From contig CAWBVW010000001.1 in NCBI GenBank assembly GCA_963792365.1, positions 806,001 through 870,000 of the forward strand: DNA of 64,000 bases, given 5' to 3'. Numbering within the stretch: position 1 is the stretch's first letter; each line of letters begins with the position of its first letter. The translations under genes and the position numbers were made by a program. Of this stretch, positions 26,162 to 35,200 are shown piece by piece. Origin of the DNA: JAOUGY01 sp963792365. GTDB taxonomy: Bacteria; Actinomycetota; Acidimicrobiia; Spongiisociales; ZC4RG35. The notes beneath the pieces are model-generated. The model worked only from the letters and a program-made list of their open reading frames with translations, was not told the origin of the DNA and searched no databases.

Positions 26162-27352
26162 GTGAATCGAACCAGCTCGCAGCGAGGAGCCCCCGCGCTG
26201 ATCCTCGCCATTCTGCTCGCCGGATGTGCGGGCTCAGAGGGCTCCGCGCCGTCCACTGCCGTGCCGACAGACTCGACGGCGGGTACGGGCACGACGTCGT
26301 CGGACTCGACGGTTCCACTGGGCCCCGATCTCGTCGGAGTGTGCCCAGACCCCATCGTGATCCAGACCGACTGGTTCCCGGAGGCGGAGCACGGCGCCGT
26401 GTATCAGATGGTGGGTGACGGCTACCGGGTCGACGCGGACAATCAGGTCGTCTCCGGTGATCTCGTCGCCGGAACAACGGACCTGGGCGTCGACATCGAG
26501 GTCCGCACCGGTGGGCCGGCCATAGGCGGGCAACCGGTCTCGACTCAGCTGTACACGGAGCCTGACATCCACCTCGGATACGTGTCCACTGACGAGGCCG
26601 CTGCATTCGCGGACGACGCCCCAACCGTGGCCGTGGTAGCCCCTCTCGAAAAGAACCCGCAGATCATCATGTGGGATCCGGCCACCTATCCCGAGGTCCG
26701 CACCATCGCCGACCTCGGCGCCGCCGGAGTGACCGTGGCGGTCTTCCCCGGTGGCACCTTTCCCGATGTCCTCGTATCGACCGGGATTCTCTCGGCCGAC
26801 CAGATCGATCCCTCGTACAACGGAAGCCCATCGGCATTCGTCGCCGCCGACGGAGCGCTCGCACAGCAGGGTTTCGTCACGACGGAGCCGTACAACTACG
26901 AGTTCGTCATCGACGAGTGGATGAAACCGGTGTCGTATCAGCTTATCCACGAGGCCGGCTTCCAGGTGTACCCGCAGGCCGTGGCCGTACGCGCCGACGA
27001 CGTCGAGACTCTCGCGCCCTGCCTCGAGCGGCTGGTTCCAACGATCCAACAGGCGGCCGTCGACTACGCCACCAACCCCGAGCGGGTGAACGCGATGATC
27101 GTGGACATCGTGGCGCAATACGACGACTTCTGGGTGTACGACGACAGCGTTGCCGCATTTGCGGTCGACACCCAGATCGAGTTGGGCCTGGTCGGCAACG
27201 GCCCCGACTCCACCCTCGGCAACATGGATCCTACTCGGGTCCAGGCAGTCATCGATCAGATGCTCGAGGCCGACATGGACGTGCTCGGCGACCTGACCGC
27301 CGACGACATCTCGACCAACCGGTTCATCGACGCCGGCATCGGCCTCGACTGA
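26162..27352 (+). CDS. NMT1/THI5-like substrate-binding lipoprotein
   Basis: 396 aa from a GTG at 26162 with AGGAGA 6 nt upstream. Signal peptide ILAILLAGC with lipobox Cys, a Ser/Thr linker, then VIQTDWFPEAEHGAVYQMVG, the N-terminal block of NMT1-like binding proteins. Relatives bind pyrimidine or flavin precursors, nitrate or sulfonates; the ligand is not determined by sequence. It is the third gene of the importer operon, with a 37-bp gap before it. Confidence 0.85.
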   Translation: MNRTSSQRGAPALILAILLAGCAGSEGSAPSTAVPTDSTAGTGTTSSDSTVPLGPDLVGVCPDPIVIQTDWFPEAEHGAVYQMVGDGYRVDADNQVVSGDLVAGTTDLGVDIEVRTGGPAIGGQPVSTQLYTEPDIHLGYVSTDEAAAFADDAPTVAVVAPLEKNPQIIMWDPATYPEVRTIADLGAAGVTVAVFPGGTFPDVLVSTGILSADQIDPSYNGSPSAFVAADGALAQQGFVTTEPYNYEFVIDEWMKPVSYQLIHEAGFQVYPQAVAVRADDVETLAPCLERLVPTIQQAAVDYATNPERVNAMIVDIVAQYDDFWVYDDSVAAFAVDTQIELGLVGNGPDSTLGNMDPTRVQAVIDQMLEADMDVLGDLTADDISTNRFIDAGIGLD

Positions 27353-27379
27353 GGGACCAGTCCGCCCGAAGGATGATGG

Positions 27380-28039
27380 TCAGGCCCGTCCCATGCGAGC
27401 CCGGATCAGCTCGATGATCGTGGCGACCGCACCGACCTTCATCCCGCCGGGGATGATGATGTCGGCATGGCGCTTCGACGGCTCCACGAACTCGTTGTGC
27501 ATCGGCCTGACCGTGGTCAGGTATTGGGTGAGCACCGATTCCGGCGTACGCCCCCGCTCACGAATATCACGCTCGAGTCGTCGGGCAAGCCTGAGGTCGG
27601 AGTCGGTGTCGACGAACACCTTGAGATCCATCAGCGAGCGAAGTGACGTCTCTGCCAGGACCAGGATGCCTTCGACGATCACCACGGGCGCCGGGGCGAC
27701 AACCACGCAGGTGTCGCTCCGGAGATGCTCGGCGAAGTCATAGACCGGCTGCTCGAACGGCAGGCCCTTGCGGAGCTCCTCCAGGTGTTCCACCAGGAGC
27801 GGGGTCTCGAGGGAATCAGGATGGTCGTAGTTGAGACGGCTACGTGCTTCGAAGCTGAGATCCGACCGGTGTCGGTAGTACGCATCGTGTTTGATGTATG
27901 CCACACCGTCGATCGCTTCGGTGAGCGCCTCGGCGATCGTCGTCTTCCCAGAGCCGGATCCACCGGCGACCCCAATGATCAGCGTCGGGTGCGTACCCCA
28001 TCCTTCCGGATCGAACATGGGTGGCGTGGGGAGGACCAT
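27380..28039 (-). CDS. udk: uridine kinase
   Basis: 219 aa. It phosphorylates uridine or cytidine. P-loop IIGVAGGSGSGKTTIAEAL, then YIKHDAYYRH, NYDHPDSLET, VVIVEGILVLAE and DTDSDLRLARRLERDI, all in family order. The start at 28039 is chosen from a TAACGT box 8 nt upstream; ATG 28018 is an alternative. It is divergent from the kinase-like gene, with only 15 bp between starts. Confidence 0.92.
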   Translation of the reverse strand: MVLPTPPMFDPEGWGTHPTLIIGVAGGSGSGKTTIAEALTEAIDGVAYIKHDAYYRHRSDLSFEARSRLNYDHPDSLETPLLVEHLEELRKGLPFEQPVYDFAEHLRSDTCVVVAPAPVVIVEGILVLAETSLRSLMDLKVFVDTDSDLRLARRLERDIRERGRTPESVLTQYLTTVRPMHNEFVEPSKRHADIIIPGGMKVGAVATIIELIRARMGRA

Positions 28040-28054
28040 CGGTGGGTACGTTAG

Positions 28055-28612
28055 ATGGCGATGGACGCCGCCCACCCCGATGCTGCCCCTGAACCGACAC
28101 GCGCAAGTGTCGATCGCATTGCGATCATCGGTTCCATGGGCAGCGGTAAATCGACCGTCGCCCGCCTCGTCGGAGACCAGCTCTCACTCCCGGTGATCGA
28201 TTCGGACAGCTGGATCGAGGCCACGATCGGCACCTCAGGAGCGATGATCGCCGCGGAGATTGGAGTCGTTGAGCTCCATCGTCTCGAGGCGGAGATGCTC
28301 CGGCAGACGATCGAGTCGCCTGCCTCCTTCGTGGTCACGCCGGCGGCGAGCGTCGTGGACGACTCCGTCTCGCGAGACCTGCTGGCGGCTCTCCCGCTGG
28401 TCGCCTGGCTCGATTTGGACGCTGAGATCGGATACGAGCGCGCCGTCCGTGGATCCCATCGAAGATTGCTCACGAGAACCGAATATCGAAAGCTCCACGT
28501 CCAGAGGCGGCCCCACTTCACAGCCGTCGCGCATCTCAGGCTGTCGGCGGAGAGATCGCCCACCGTGCTCGCAGACGAGGTCGTCCAAGCCGCTGCCGGC
28601 TCAGCTCGATGA
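28055..28612 (+). CDS. shikimate-kinase-like P-loop protein
   Basis: 185 aa. P-loop IIGSMGSGKSTVARLVG, IDSDSWIEATIG, later VAWLDLDAEIGYERAVRGSHRRLL and the Arg-containing lid region TRTEYRKLHVQRRPHF. Length and order match AroK, but the DSD/GxxG substrate motifs are altered, so another small substrate is possible. It sits outside any aro cluster. It overlaps the convergent DUF4388 gene by 12 bp. Confidence 0.75.
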   Translation: MAMDAAHPDAAPEPTRASVDRIAIIGSMGSGKSTVARLVGDQLSLPVIDSDSWIEATIGTSGAMIAAEIGVVELHRLEAEMLRQTIESPASFVVTPAASVVDDSVSRDLLAALPLVAWLDLDAEIGYERAVRGSHRRLLTRTEYRKLHVQRRPHFTAVAHLRLSAERSPTVLADEVVQAAAGSAR

Positions 28613-29617
28613 TCGGTCCGGTGTTTCGTCGTCGAACTCGTAGTCGTGCTGCTGGTTCCTGAACCGGTTGCGCATGTCCCCGAGTACGTCTTCGACCAGG
28701 GTGGTCTCCGAGGGTGTGACCACCTCGTGCATCGGCGCGACGCCCGGCAGTCGGTCGGGCTCGAAGATCTCGACGATCGGCCCGTCGACGTGCAGCGGTG
28801 TGGCTGACTGGAGGTGGGCGTCCTCTGGTGCCTCCAAAACCTCGTCGGCGGTCATCTCCACGAACTCCGAGACGGAGTCCGATTCGAGATCGGTCTCCCC
28901 GACCGGCGGTTCTCCATCGCCGAAATGGTCGTCGACGACAGCACGATCCTCTACGGCGTCCGGCTCGTCGGCGATTGCGTCGTGGTTTCCGACGTCCTCG
29001 ATGTCCCGGGATACTCCGTCGAGGACTGGGGCAGGAACGTCATCAGCGTTCTCCGAAGCGATCAGTTCCTGACGTCGCAGTAACACTCCGAGCGCATCGA
29101 GTGTGAGAAGAGTTGCCACTGCCTTGCGGCGACCCATCTTCTGCTGCAGCGACGCCAAGGTGAAGGGATCGATCAGGTCGATCAGCAACTGCCAGACCGC
29201 CGGCTTGATCGTGATCGAATCGTCGATGTGGCGGTTGATGCTGAGACCTTCGGCACCCTCGAGGCCCAGGTCGGTCAGCCGCTTTTCGCGGAGCGCATCC
29301 TTTTGCATCGCCGCGGTCACGGCGGCCACTTCGATGGGCCGATCGTCGACTGGCGGGGGCAGACGATCTCCAAACTCGAACGATCCCTCTTCGATGAGCG
29401 AGAGAGCTTGGATCGCTTCGACGATCTGCGAGAACCTCGACCCCGAGGCTGCTTCGACACCAACCACTTCGACGTCGACGATCGCACCGTTGCGCAGATA
29501 GATCACGCCGGAGATGTGCTGTCCGGCTACTTCGATCGACGTTGTCTTGTGTGTGATCCGGGCGATCTGGAGCAGGTCCTCGATGCTCCACTCACCCAGA
29601 CGCCCCGACATGATCAC
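28601..29617 (-). CDS. DUF4388 (PATAN-like) domain protein
   Basis: 338 aa. The N-terminal MSGRLGEWSIEDLLQIARITHKT...GVIYLRNGAIVDVEV is the DUF4388 pattern, found in two-component-associated proteins. The middle (about 110-200) is helical, and the C-terminal third is acidic and low complexity. The start is GTG at 29617 or ATG at 29611. A signalling or scaffold role is inferred from the family only. Confidence 0.75.
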   Translation of the reverse strand: MIMSGRLGEWSIEDLLQIARITHKTTSIEVAGQHISGVIYLRNGAIVDVEVVGVEAASGSRFSQIVEAIQALSLIEEGSFEFGDRLPPPVDDRPIEVAAVTAAMQKDALREKRLTDLGLEGAEGLSINRHIDDSITIKPAVWQLLIDLIDPFTLASLQQKMGRRKAVATLLTLDALGVLLRRQELIASENADDVPAPVLDGVSRDIEDVGNHDAIADEPDAVEDRAVVDDHFGDGEPPVGETDLESDSVSEFVEMTADEVLEAPEDAHLQSATPLHVDGPIVEIFEPDRLPGVAPMHEVVTPSETTLVEDVLGDMRNRFRNQQHDYEFDDETPDRSSS

Positions 29618-29710
29618 GGGAATCCACCTCGGTTGGTCTTCGGGCCGTGCTCAGTGCACATGCACTCCGCCCACCGATCCCGTCGGCCGAGACGGCCATC
29701 AGACGAGTGG

Positions 29711-29824
29711 TCACGCGATGGATCGTGCGATCACCCACAGCACCAGGAGGATCACCGGTGCGAAAGCGAGAATGTCTCCCACATTCACGGACCGCTGCCG
29801 TGGTTCGAACTGTGTGTGTGCCAT
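29711..29824 (-). CDS. 37-aa single-span membrane protein
   Basis: A small ORF starting MAHTQFEPRQRSVNVGD, followed by one hydrophobic helix ILAFAPVILLVLWVIARSI. The ATG at 29824 is preceded by AAGGGTGG with 7-nt spacing, a good ribosome site. It lies upstream of the DUF4388 gene on the same strand (94 bp apart). The function is unknown. Confidence 0.6.
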   Translation of the reverse strand: MAHTQFEPRQRSVNVGDILAFAPVILLVLWVIARSIA

Positions 29825-29906
29825 GTTGTCCACCCTTCGTGTTCCGACCTGATCGGCAGCCCATGCGAGATATCGGTCGGACGCTCGAAGACTTCAGGAG
29901 GTTCCA

Positions 29907-29963
29907 ATGTCGCTGTCGGAAAGATTTCCCGACCTTGGCCAGATCGATACCCGGCAGGCCTGA
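29907..29963 (+). CDS. possible 18-aa leader peptide upstream of trpB2
   Basis: AGGAGG, 5 nt spacing, then ATG and an 18-codon frame (MSLSERFPDLGQIDTRQA). The Shine-Dalgarno is as good as any in the window, but the peptide has no Trp codons, and a TAGCGT -10 for trpB2 lies downstream of it. It could be a chance site. Confidence 0.3.
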   Translation: MSLSERFPDLGQIDTRQA

Positions 29964-30015
29964 TCCGGTCAGCGGCATGCCACTAGCGTCCGTGACTCCC
30001 AGACCAGGAGAACCC

Positions 30016-31377
30016 ATGGCAGAGCCCACCAAGATCCTTCTCGACGAGTCGGAGATGCCGACCGCCTGGTACAACGTCATACCGGACCTGCCGGCCCCAC
30101 CTCCCCCTCCGCTGCACCCGGGTACCCACGAGCCGATTGGCCCCGACGATCTGGCCCCGCTGTTCCCGATGGCACTCATAGGCCAAGAGGTTGCGACTGA
30201 TCGGTACATCGACATTCCCGGCGAGGTTCTCGACGTGTACCGGCTCTGGCGACCATCACCTCTCTTCCGGGCACACCGTCTCGAGCGACTGCTCGATACG
30301 CCGGCCAGGATCTACTACAAGTACGAGGGCGTCTCGCCGGCCGGATCCCACAAGCCGAACACTGCCGTTCCTCAGGCGTTCTACAACCATCAGGAAGGAA
30401 CGCGGAAGCTCACAACCGAGACAGGAGCCGGCCAGTGGGGCTCGGCCCTCGCCTTCGCCACCTCCCAGTACGACATCGAGTGTGAGGTGTGGCAGGTCCG
30501 GGCGAGCTACGACCAGAAGCCGTATCGCAAGACGATGATGGAGGTGTGGGGCGCGACGGTTCATCCCTCGCCGTCCGACATCACCGGGGCCGGCCGCAAG
30601 ATCCTCGCCATGGACCCCGATTCGACCGGTTCACTCGGCATCGCCATCTCCGAGGCCGTGGAGATGGCCGCCCAGGATCCCGACACCAAGTACGCGCTGG
30701 GCTCGGTGCTGAACCACGTGTTGTTGCACCAGACGATCATCGGCGAGGAAGCGTTGCTGCAGCTCGCCAAAGTGGGTGAGACCCCCGACGTGTTGGTGGG
30801 CTGTACCGGTGGAGGTTCGAACTTCGGAGGTCTGTCGTTCCCGTTCCTCCGAGAGAAGCTCGCCGGCAAGATGAATCCGACCATCAGGTGTGTCGAACCT
30901 GCGGCCTGTCCGTCTCTGACCAAGGGTGAGTATCGCTACGACTTCGGTGACACACTCGGCATGACTCCGCTCGTGAAGATGCACACGCTGGGCCACGATT
31001 TCATCCCCGACCCCATCCACGCCGGCGGACTGCGATATCACGGAATGTCGCCGCTCGTCTCACACCTGTACGAACTGGGCCTCGTTGAAGCCGAAGCCAT
31101 CCACCAGACGGAGTGCTTCGACGCCGCAGTGAAGTTCGCCCGCACCGAAGGGATCATCCCTGCCCCGGAACCGACACACGCCATCGCCGCCACGATTCGC
31201 GAGGCCAATCAGTGCAAGGAGACAGGCGAAGAGAAGGTGATCCTGACGGCCCTCTGTGGCCACGGCCACTTCGACTTGAAGTCATACGAGGCGTACCTCG
31301 CCGGCCAGCTCGAGGACTACGACTACCCCGAGGCGAAGGTCGCCGCCGCCATGGCCAACGTCCCCGTCATCGCCTGA
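30016..31377 (+). CDS. trpB: tryptophan synthase beta chain, TrpB2 type
   Basis: 453 aa, start ATG 30016 with AGGAG upstream. It is the long TrpB2 form, which condenses indole and serine and often lies outside trp operons. GVSPAGSHKPNTAVPQAF contains the PLP lysine (about residue 113). GCTGGGSNFGGLSFPF is the phosphate-binding loop, and TETGAGQWGSALAFA the substrate loop. No trpA is near, consistent with TrpB2 genes acting alone. Confidence 0.93.
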   Translation: MAEPTKILLDESEMPTAWYNVIPDLPAPPPPPLHPGTHEPIGPDDLAPLFPMALIGQEVATDRYIDIPGEVLDVYRLWRPSPLFRAHRLERLLDTPARIYYKYEGVSPAGSHKPNTAVPQAFYNHQEGTRKLTTETGAGQWGSALAFATSQYDIECEVWQVRASYDQKPYRKTMMEVWGATVHPSPSDITGAGRKILAMDPDSTGSLGIAISEAVEMAAQDPDTKYALGSVLNHVLLHQTIIGEEALLQLAKVGETPDVLVGCTGGGSNFGGLSFPFLREKLAGKMNPTIRCVEPAACPSLTKGEYRYDFGDTLGMTPLVKMHTLGHDFIPDPIHAGGLRYHGMSPLVSHLYELGLVEAEAIHQTECFDAAVKFARTEGIIPAPEPTHAIAATIREANQCKETGEEKVILTALCGHGHFDLKSYEAYLAGQLEDYDYPEAKVAAAMANVPVIA

Positions 31378-31386
31378 ACCAATCCC

Positions 31387-31435
31387 GAACCCAGGGTTAT
31401 AGACCGTCATTCTGGCGGACTACAGCCCGCGGAAG
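31387..31435 (-). repeat. 49-bp palindromic repeat, copy B (inverted)
   Basis: An inverted copy of the 49-bp element: on the plus strand it begins GAACCCAGGGTTAT and ends GCCCGCGGAAG. It starts 10 bp after the trpB2 stop and has a few substitutions against copies A and C. With copy C it makes a 131-bp inverted-repeat structure around a strong hairpin. Confidence 0.8.
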
Positions 31436-31463
31436 GGCGGCCCAGCGTGCCTGGGCCGCCCTT
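31433..31463. terminator. 13-bp GC-rich hairpin between trpB2 and uspA
   Basis: AAGGGCGGCCCAG (31433-31445) pairs perfectly with CTGGGCCGCCCTT (31451-31463) across a 5-nt loop. It ends in TT on either strand and lies between convergent genes, so it is likely a bidirectional terminator, nested between repeat copies B and C. Confidence 0.75.
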
Positions 31464-31468
31464 CGTGC

Positions 31469-31517
31469 GTTCTGTGGGCGGTAGTCCGTCATTCTGGCGG
31501 ACGTTAACCCTGGGTTC
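31469..31517 (+). repeat. 49-bp palindromic repeat, copy C
   Basis: Same length and ends as copy A (GTTCTGTGGGCGG ... TAACCCTGGGTTC). Its core GTCCGTCA-TTC-TGGCGGAC pairs with one G-T wobble. It lies 28 bp from the uspA stop. Confidence 0.8.
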
Positions 31518-31544
31518 GGGGTTGGGTCGCCGGGATCCGAGGTC

Positions 31545-31949
31545 TCAACGAGCTCCAGGCTTGACGCATAGGACGGGTACGGGCGTGTCGTGGAGGATGT
31601 CGAGTGCGTTCGATCCAAGGAGGAATTTGCCCGCTGCCGACCGCTCTCGAATTCCGATGACGATCATTGACGCCCCGGTTGCCTTGACGGCGTCGATGAT
31701 GTCCTCGGCGGGGGTATTCCCTCGCACGAACTCATGGGTCTCGTAGGCCATCCCGATTTCGTTCAGCCGTTTGGTGAGCGCTTCGAAGGCTTCAGCGGTC
31801 GCGATGTACTCCTCTTCGCCTTCCCGACTCCCGCCGTGCATGGAGTTCACGACGACGAGGCTGCCGTTCCGCAGCTGAGCCTCCTCGATCGCCTTCTCGA
31901 TGGCTGCATGACCCTCGGCCGTATCGATGAACCCGACCACGATTTTCAC
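31545..31949 (-). CDS. universal stress protein (UspA family)
   Basis: 134 aa, one Usp domain: KIVVGFIDTAEGHAAIEKAIEEA, later SMIVIGIRERSAAGKFLLGSNALDILHDTPVPVLCVKP. The ATP-binding G2xG9xGS pattern is replaced by GIRERSAAGKFLLGS, so ATP binding is plausible. The start is GTG at 31949 behind AGGAGG. An inverted repeat CGCTA-N6-TAGCG (31969-31984) sits in its promoter. Confidence 0.9.
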   Translation of the reverse strand: MKIVVGFIDTAEGHAAIEKAIEEAQLRNGSLVVVNSMHGGSREGEEEYIATAEAFEALTKRLNEIGMAYETHEFVRGNTPAEDIIDAVKATGASMIVIGIRERSAAGKFLLGSNALDILHDTPVPVLCVKPGAR

Positions 31950-31968
31950 AACGTCCTCCTGGAAGTGT

Positions 31969-31984
31969 CGCTAGGTATATAGCG
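31969..31984. promoter_or_regulatory. inverted repeat in the uspA promoter
   Basis: CGCTAGGTATATAGCG, a 5-bp inverted repeat around an AT-rich centre that could also hold the -10 of uspA. It lies in the 264-bp divergent region shared with nifJ. An operator role is inference. Confidence 0.3.
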
Positions 31985-32213
31985 GAGATGCTGCCCCGGT
32001 GCCCGCCATGCATCGGTATTGCTCCTTTGAGCCTCGCGACTCCGCGCACACACACACCAATCTCGCACATCGGTGCCAAATGGCCCAGGGCACTTCGCCC
32101 GGACGTCTGCCACGATGGCCACAATTCGGTTGGTTGCCACAGGGGACCTTTGTCCCTGCCCTCATGGGCAGAGAGCAGCCACGATGAGTCGAACGCGACG
32201 GTAAAGGACGACG

Positions 32214-35200
32214 GTGTCTGAATTCGCCATGCTCGACGGCAACGAAGCTGCCGCCCGAGTTGCACATGCCCTCAGTGAGGTGATCGCGATATATCCGATC
32301 ACACCCGCATCGCCGATGGGCGAGCTGGCCGACGCATGGTCACAACAGGGAAAACCGAATCTGTGGGGTGTTGTACCCGATGTCGTGGAAATGCAGAGCG
32401 AGGCCGGCGCGGCAGGCGCCGTGCACGGCTCCCTGCAAGCAGGAGCCCTCACCACCACCTTCACGGCGAGCCAGGGCCTGCTGCTCATGCTGCCCAACAT
32501 GTTCAAGATCGCCGGCGAGCTCTCGCCGGCGGTGATCCACGTGGCTGCCCGAAGCGTGGCGACCCATGCTCTGTCGATCTTCGGCGACCACTCCGACGTC
32601 ATGGCCACGCGGCAGACCGGTTTTGCCATGTTGGCCAGCGCCTCGGTCCAGGAAGCGCACGACATGGCGCTCATCTCTCACGCTGCCACCCTCCGCAGCA
32701 GGCTTCCCTTCATGCACTTCTTCGATGGATTCCGCACGTCGCACGAAGTGAACAAAGTGGAACTCATCCCTCGCGAAGTCCTCACCGAGATGATCGACGA
32801 GCACCTCATAGCGGACCATCGGCTGAGGGCACTGAGCCCGCTCCACCCCGTGATTCGGGGCACCGCTCAGAATCCAGACGTGTTCTTCCAGGCACGCGAG
32901 GCGTGCAACCCCTACTACTTGGCCGTGCCGGAGATCGTCCAGACGGAGATGGACACGTTCGCTCGACTCACCGGTCGTTCCTACCGGCTCTTCGACTACA
33001 TCGGCAGCCCCGACGCCGAACGTGTCGTGGTGATCATGGGTTCCGGCGCCGGCGCTGTCTCGGAGGCGGTCGAGGCGATGTCGAAGGCCGGCCAGAAGGT
33101 CGGCGCAATCGTGGTCCGCCTCTTCCGCCCGTTCGACACCGCGGCACTCCTCGCAGCCCTTCCGCCGAGCACGACCTCGGTGGCGGTGCTCGACCGGACC
33201 AAGGAGCCAGGCGCCACCGGCGAACCGCTGTATCAGGATGTCGTCACCGCCGCCTTCGAGGCAGGACGCCCCCTCCGGATCATCGGTGGGCGCTACGGCC
33301 TGTCGTCGAAGGAATTCACACCGCCGATGGTGCGGAGCATCTTCGAAGAGCTGGCCAAGCCCGACCCCAAGAACCACTTCACGGTCGGGATCGTCGACGA
33401 CGTGACGCACACACATCTCGACGTGGATCCCGAGTGGAACGAACCCGACGACGTCGTCCGGGCCGTGTTCTATGGCTTCGGATCCGACGGGACGGTCGGC
33501 GCCAACAAGAGCTCGGTGAAGATCATCGGTGACCACACCGACCTCCATGCCCAAGGCTATTTCGTCTATGACTCGAAGAAGTCGGGCTCGAGGACGATCA
33601 GCCACCTGCGGTTTGGGCCGCGCCCGATCACGTCGAGCTATCTCGTTTCCCAGGCCACCTTCGTGGCATGCCACCAGTGGAACTTCCTCGATCAGATCGA
33701 CCCGCTCGAGCTGTCGGCGCCAGGCTCGACGTTTCTCTTGAACAGCCCGTATGCCGCCGACGAGGTCTGGGATCATCTTCCCGGCGACGTCCAGCGAACG
33801 ATCATCGAGAAGAACATCGACCTGTGGGTCGTCGACGCTCAAGGGATCGCCACCGACGTGGGATTGGGTGGCCGCGTCAACACCGTGCTGCAGACGTGCT
33901 TCTTCAAGCTGACAAGGGTGCTTCCGATCGACGAGGCCGTGAGCGCCATCAAGACTCAGATCGAGAAGACCTATGGCAAGCGCGGCGAGGTGGTGGTGCG
34001 ACGGAACACTGCAGCCATCGATCGGGCGTTGGAAGGTCTGGCACGTGTGCAGGTGCCGGCGGAGGCCACCAACGAGCCGAAGCGGATCACCGTCGTCCCC
34101 GCCGACGCTCCCGACTTCGTGCAACGGGTGACGGCGATGATGATCGCAGGGAAGGGCGATCTGCTCCCCGTGTCGGCACTCCCGGTGGACGGCACATTCC
34201 CAACTGCCACCACCCAGTACGAAAAGCGGTCCATCGCCCAGGAGATCCCGATTTGGGATCCAGAGATCTGTATCGACTGCGCTCGCTGCGCGTTGGTCTG
34301 CCCGCACGCGGCCATCAGGATCAAGGTCTACGACCCCGCCGATGCCACCGCGTCGGTGCCGTCGAAGGAGGCGACCGGGCGTGAGTGGGATGGACAGCTC
34401 CTGACCATCCAGGTAGCGCCGGACGACTGCACCGGATGCGGCGTGTGCGTCGACATCTGTCCCGCCAAGTCCAAGGAGGCGGTCAAGCACAAGGCGATCA
34501 ACATGGAGCCGAAGCTCGATCATCTCGAGGTCGAACGAGATCGCTTCGATGCCTTCTTGGCGATCCCCGAGCCTGCGCGAGCCGACGTCAAACTCGACAC
34601 GGTCAAGGGCAGCCAGTTGATCACACCCCTGTTCGAATACTCGGGCGCATGCTCCGGCTGCGGTGAGACCCCGTACCTGAAGCTGCTGACTCAGCTTGCC
34701 GGTGATCGGATGATGGTCGCCAATGCGACGGGATGCTCGTCCATCTACGGCGGAAATCTCCCGACGACGCCCTGGGCCGTGGACCTGGCGGGCAACGGCC
34801 CAGCATGGGCCAACTCGCTGTTCGAGGACAACGCCGAGTTCGGGCTGGGAATGCGCCTCGCCGTGGACGCAATGGATCAGGACGCTCGGCTCCTGGTCAC
34901 GGCCATGGCTCCCGAACTCGGGCAATTGGCGGTCGACATCCTGGATGCAGATCAGTCAGACGAACAAGGCATCACCGCTCAGCGGGCACGGGTGGCGGAG
35001 CTGAAGCAACGCCTCGCCGGGATGGAAGGAATCCTCCCACGCCGGCTGGAAGGGGTTGCCAACTCTCTGATCAGAACCTCTGTATGGATCGTGGGTGGCG
35101 ACGGTTGGGCCTATGACATCGGGTTCGGCGGCCTCGACCATGTACTCGCATCGGGGCGGAACGTCAACATCCTCGTTCTGGACACGGAGGTGTACTCCAA

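Noticed and set aside
32340..34925. 861-codon minus-strand open frame inside nifJ
   Set aside because: Antisense of conserved NifJ; the composition is that of a reverse-frame artefact.
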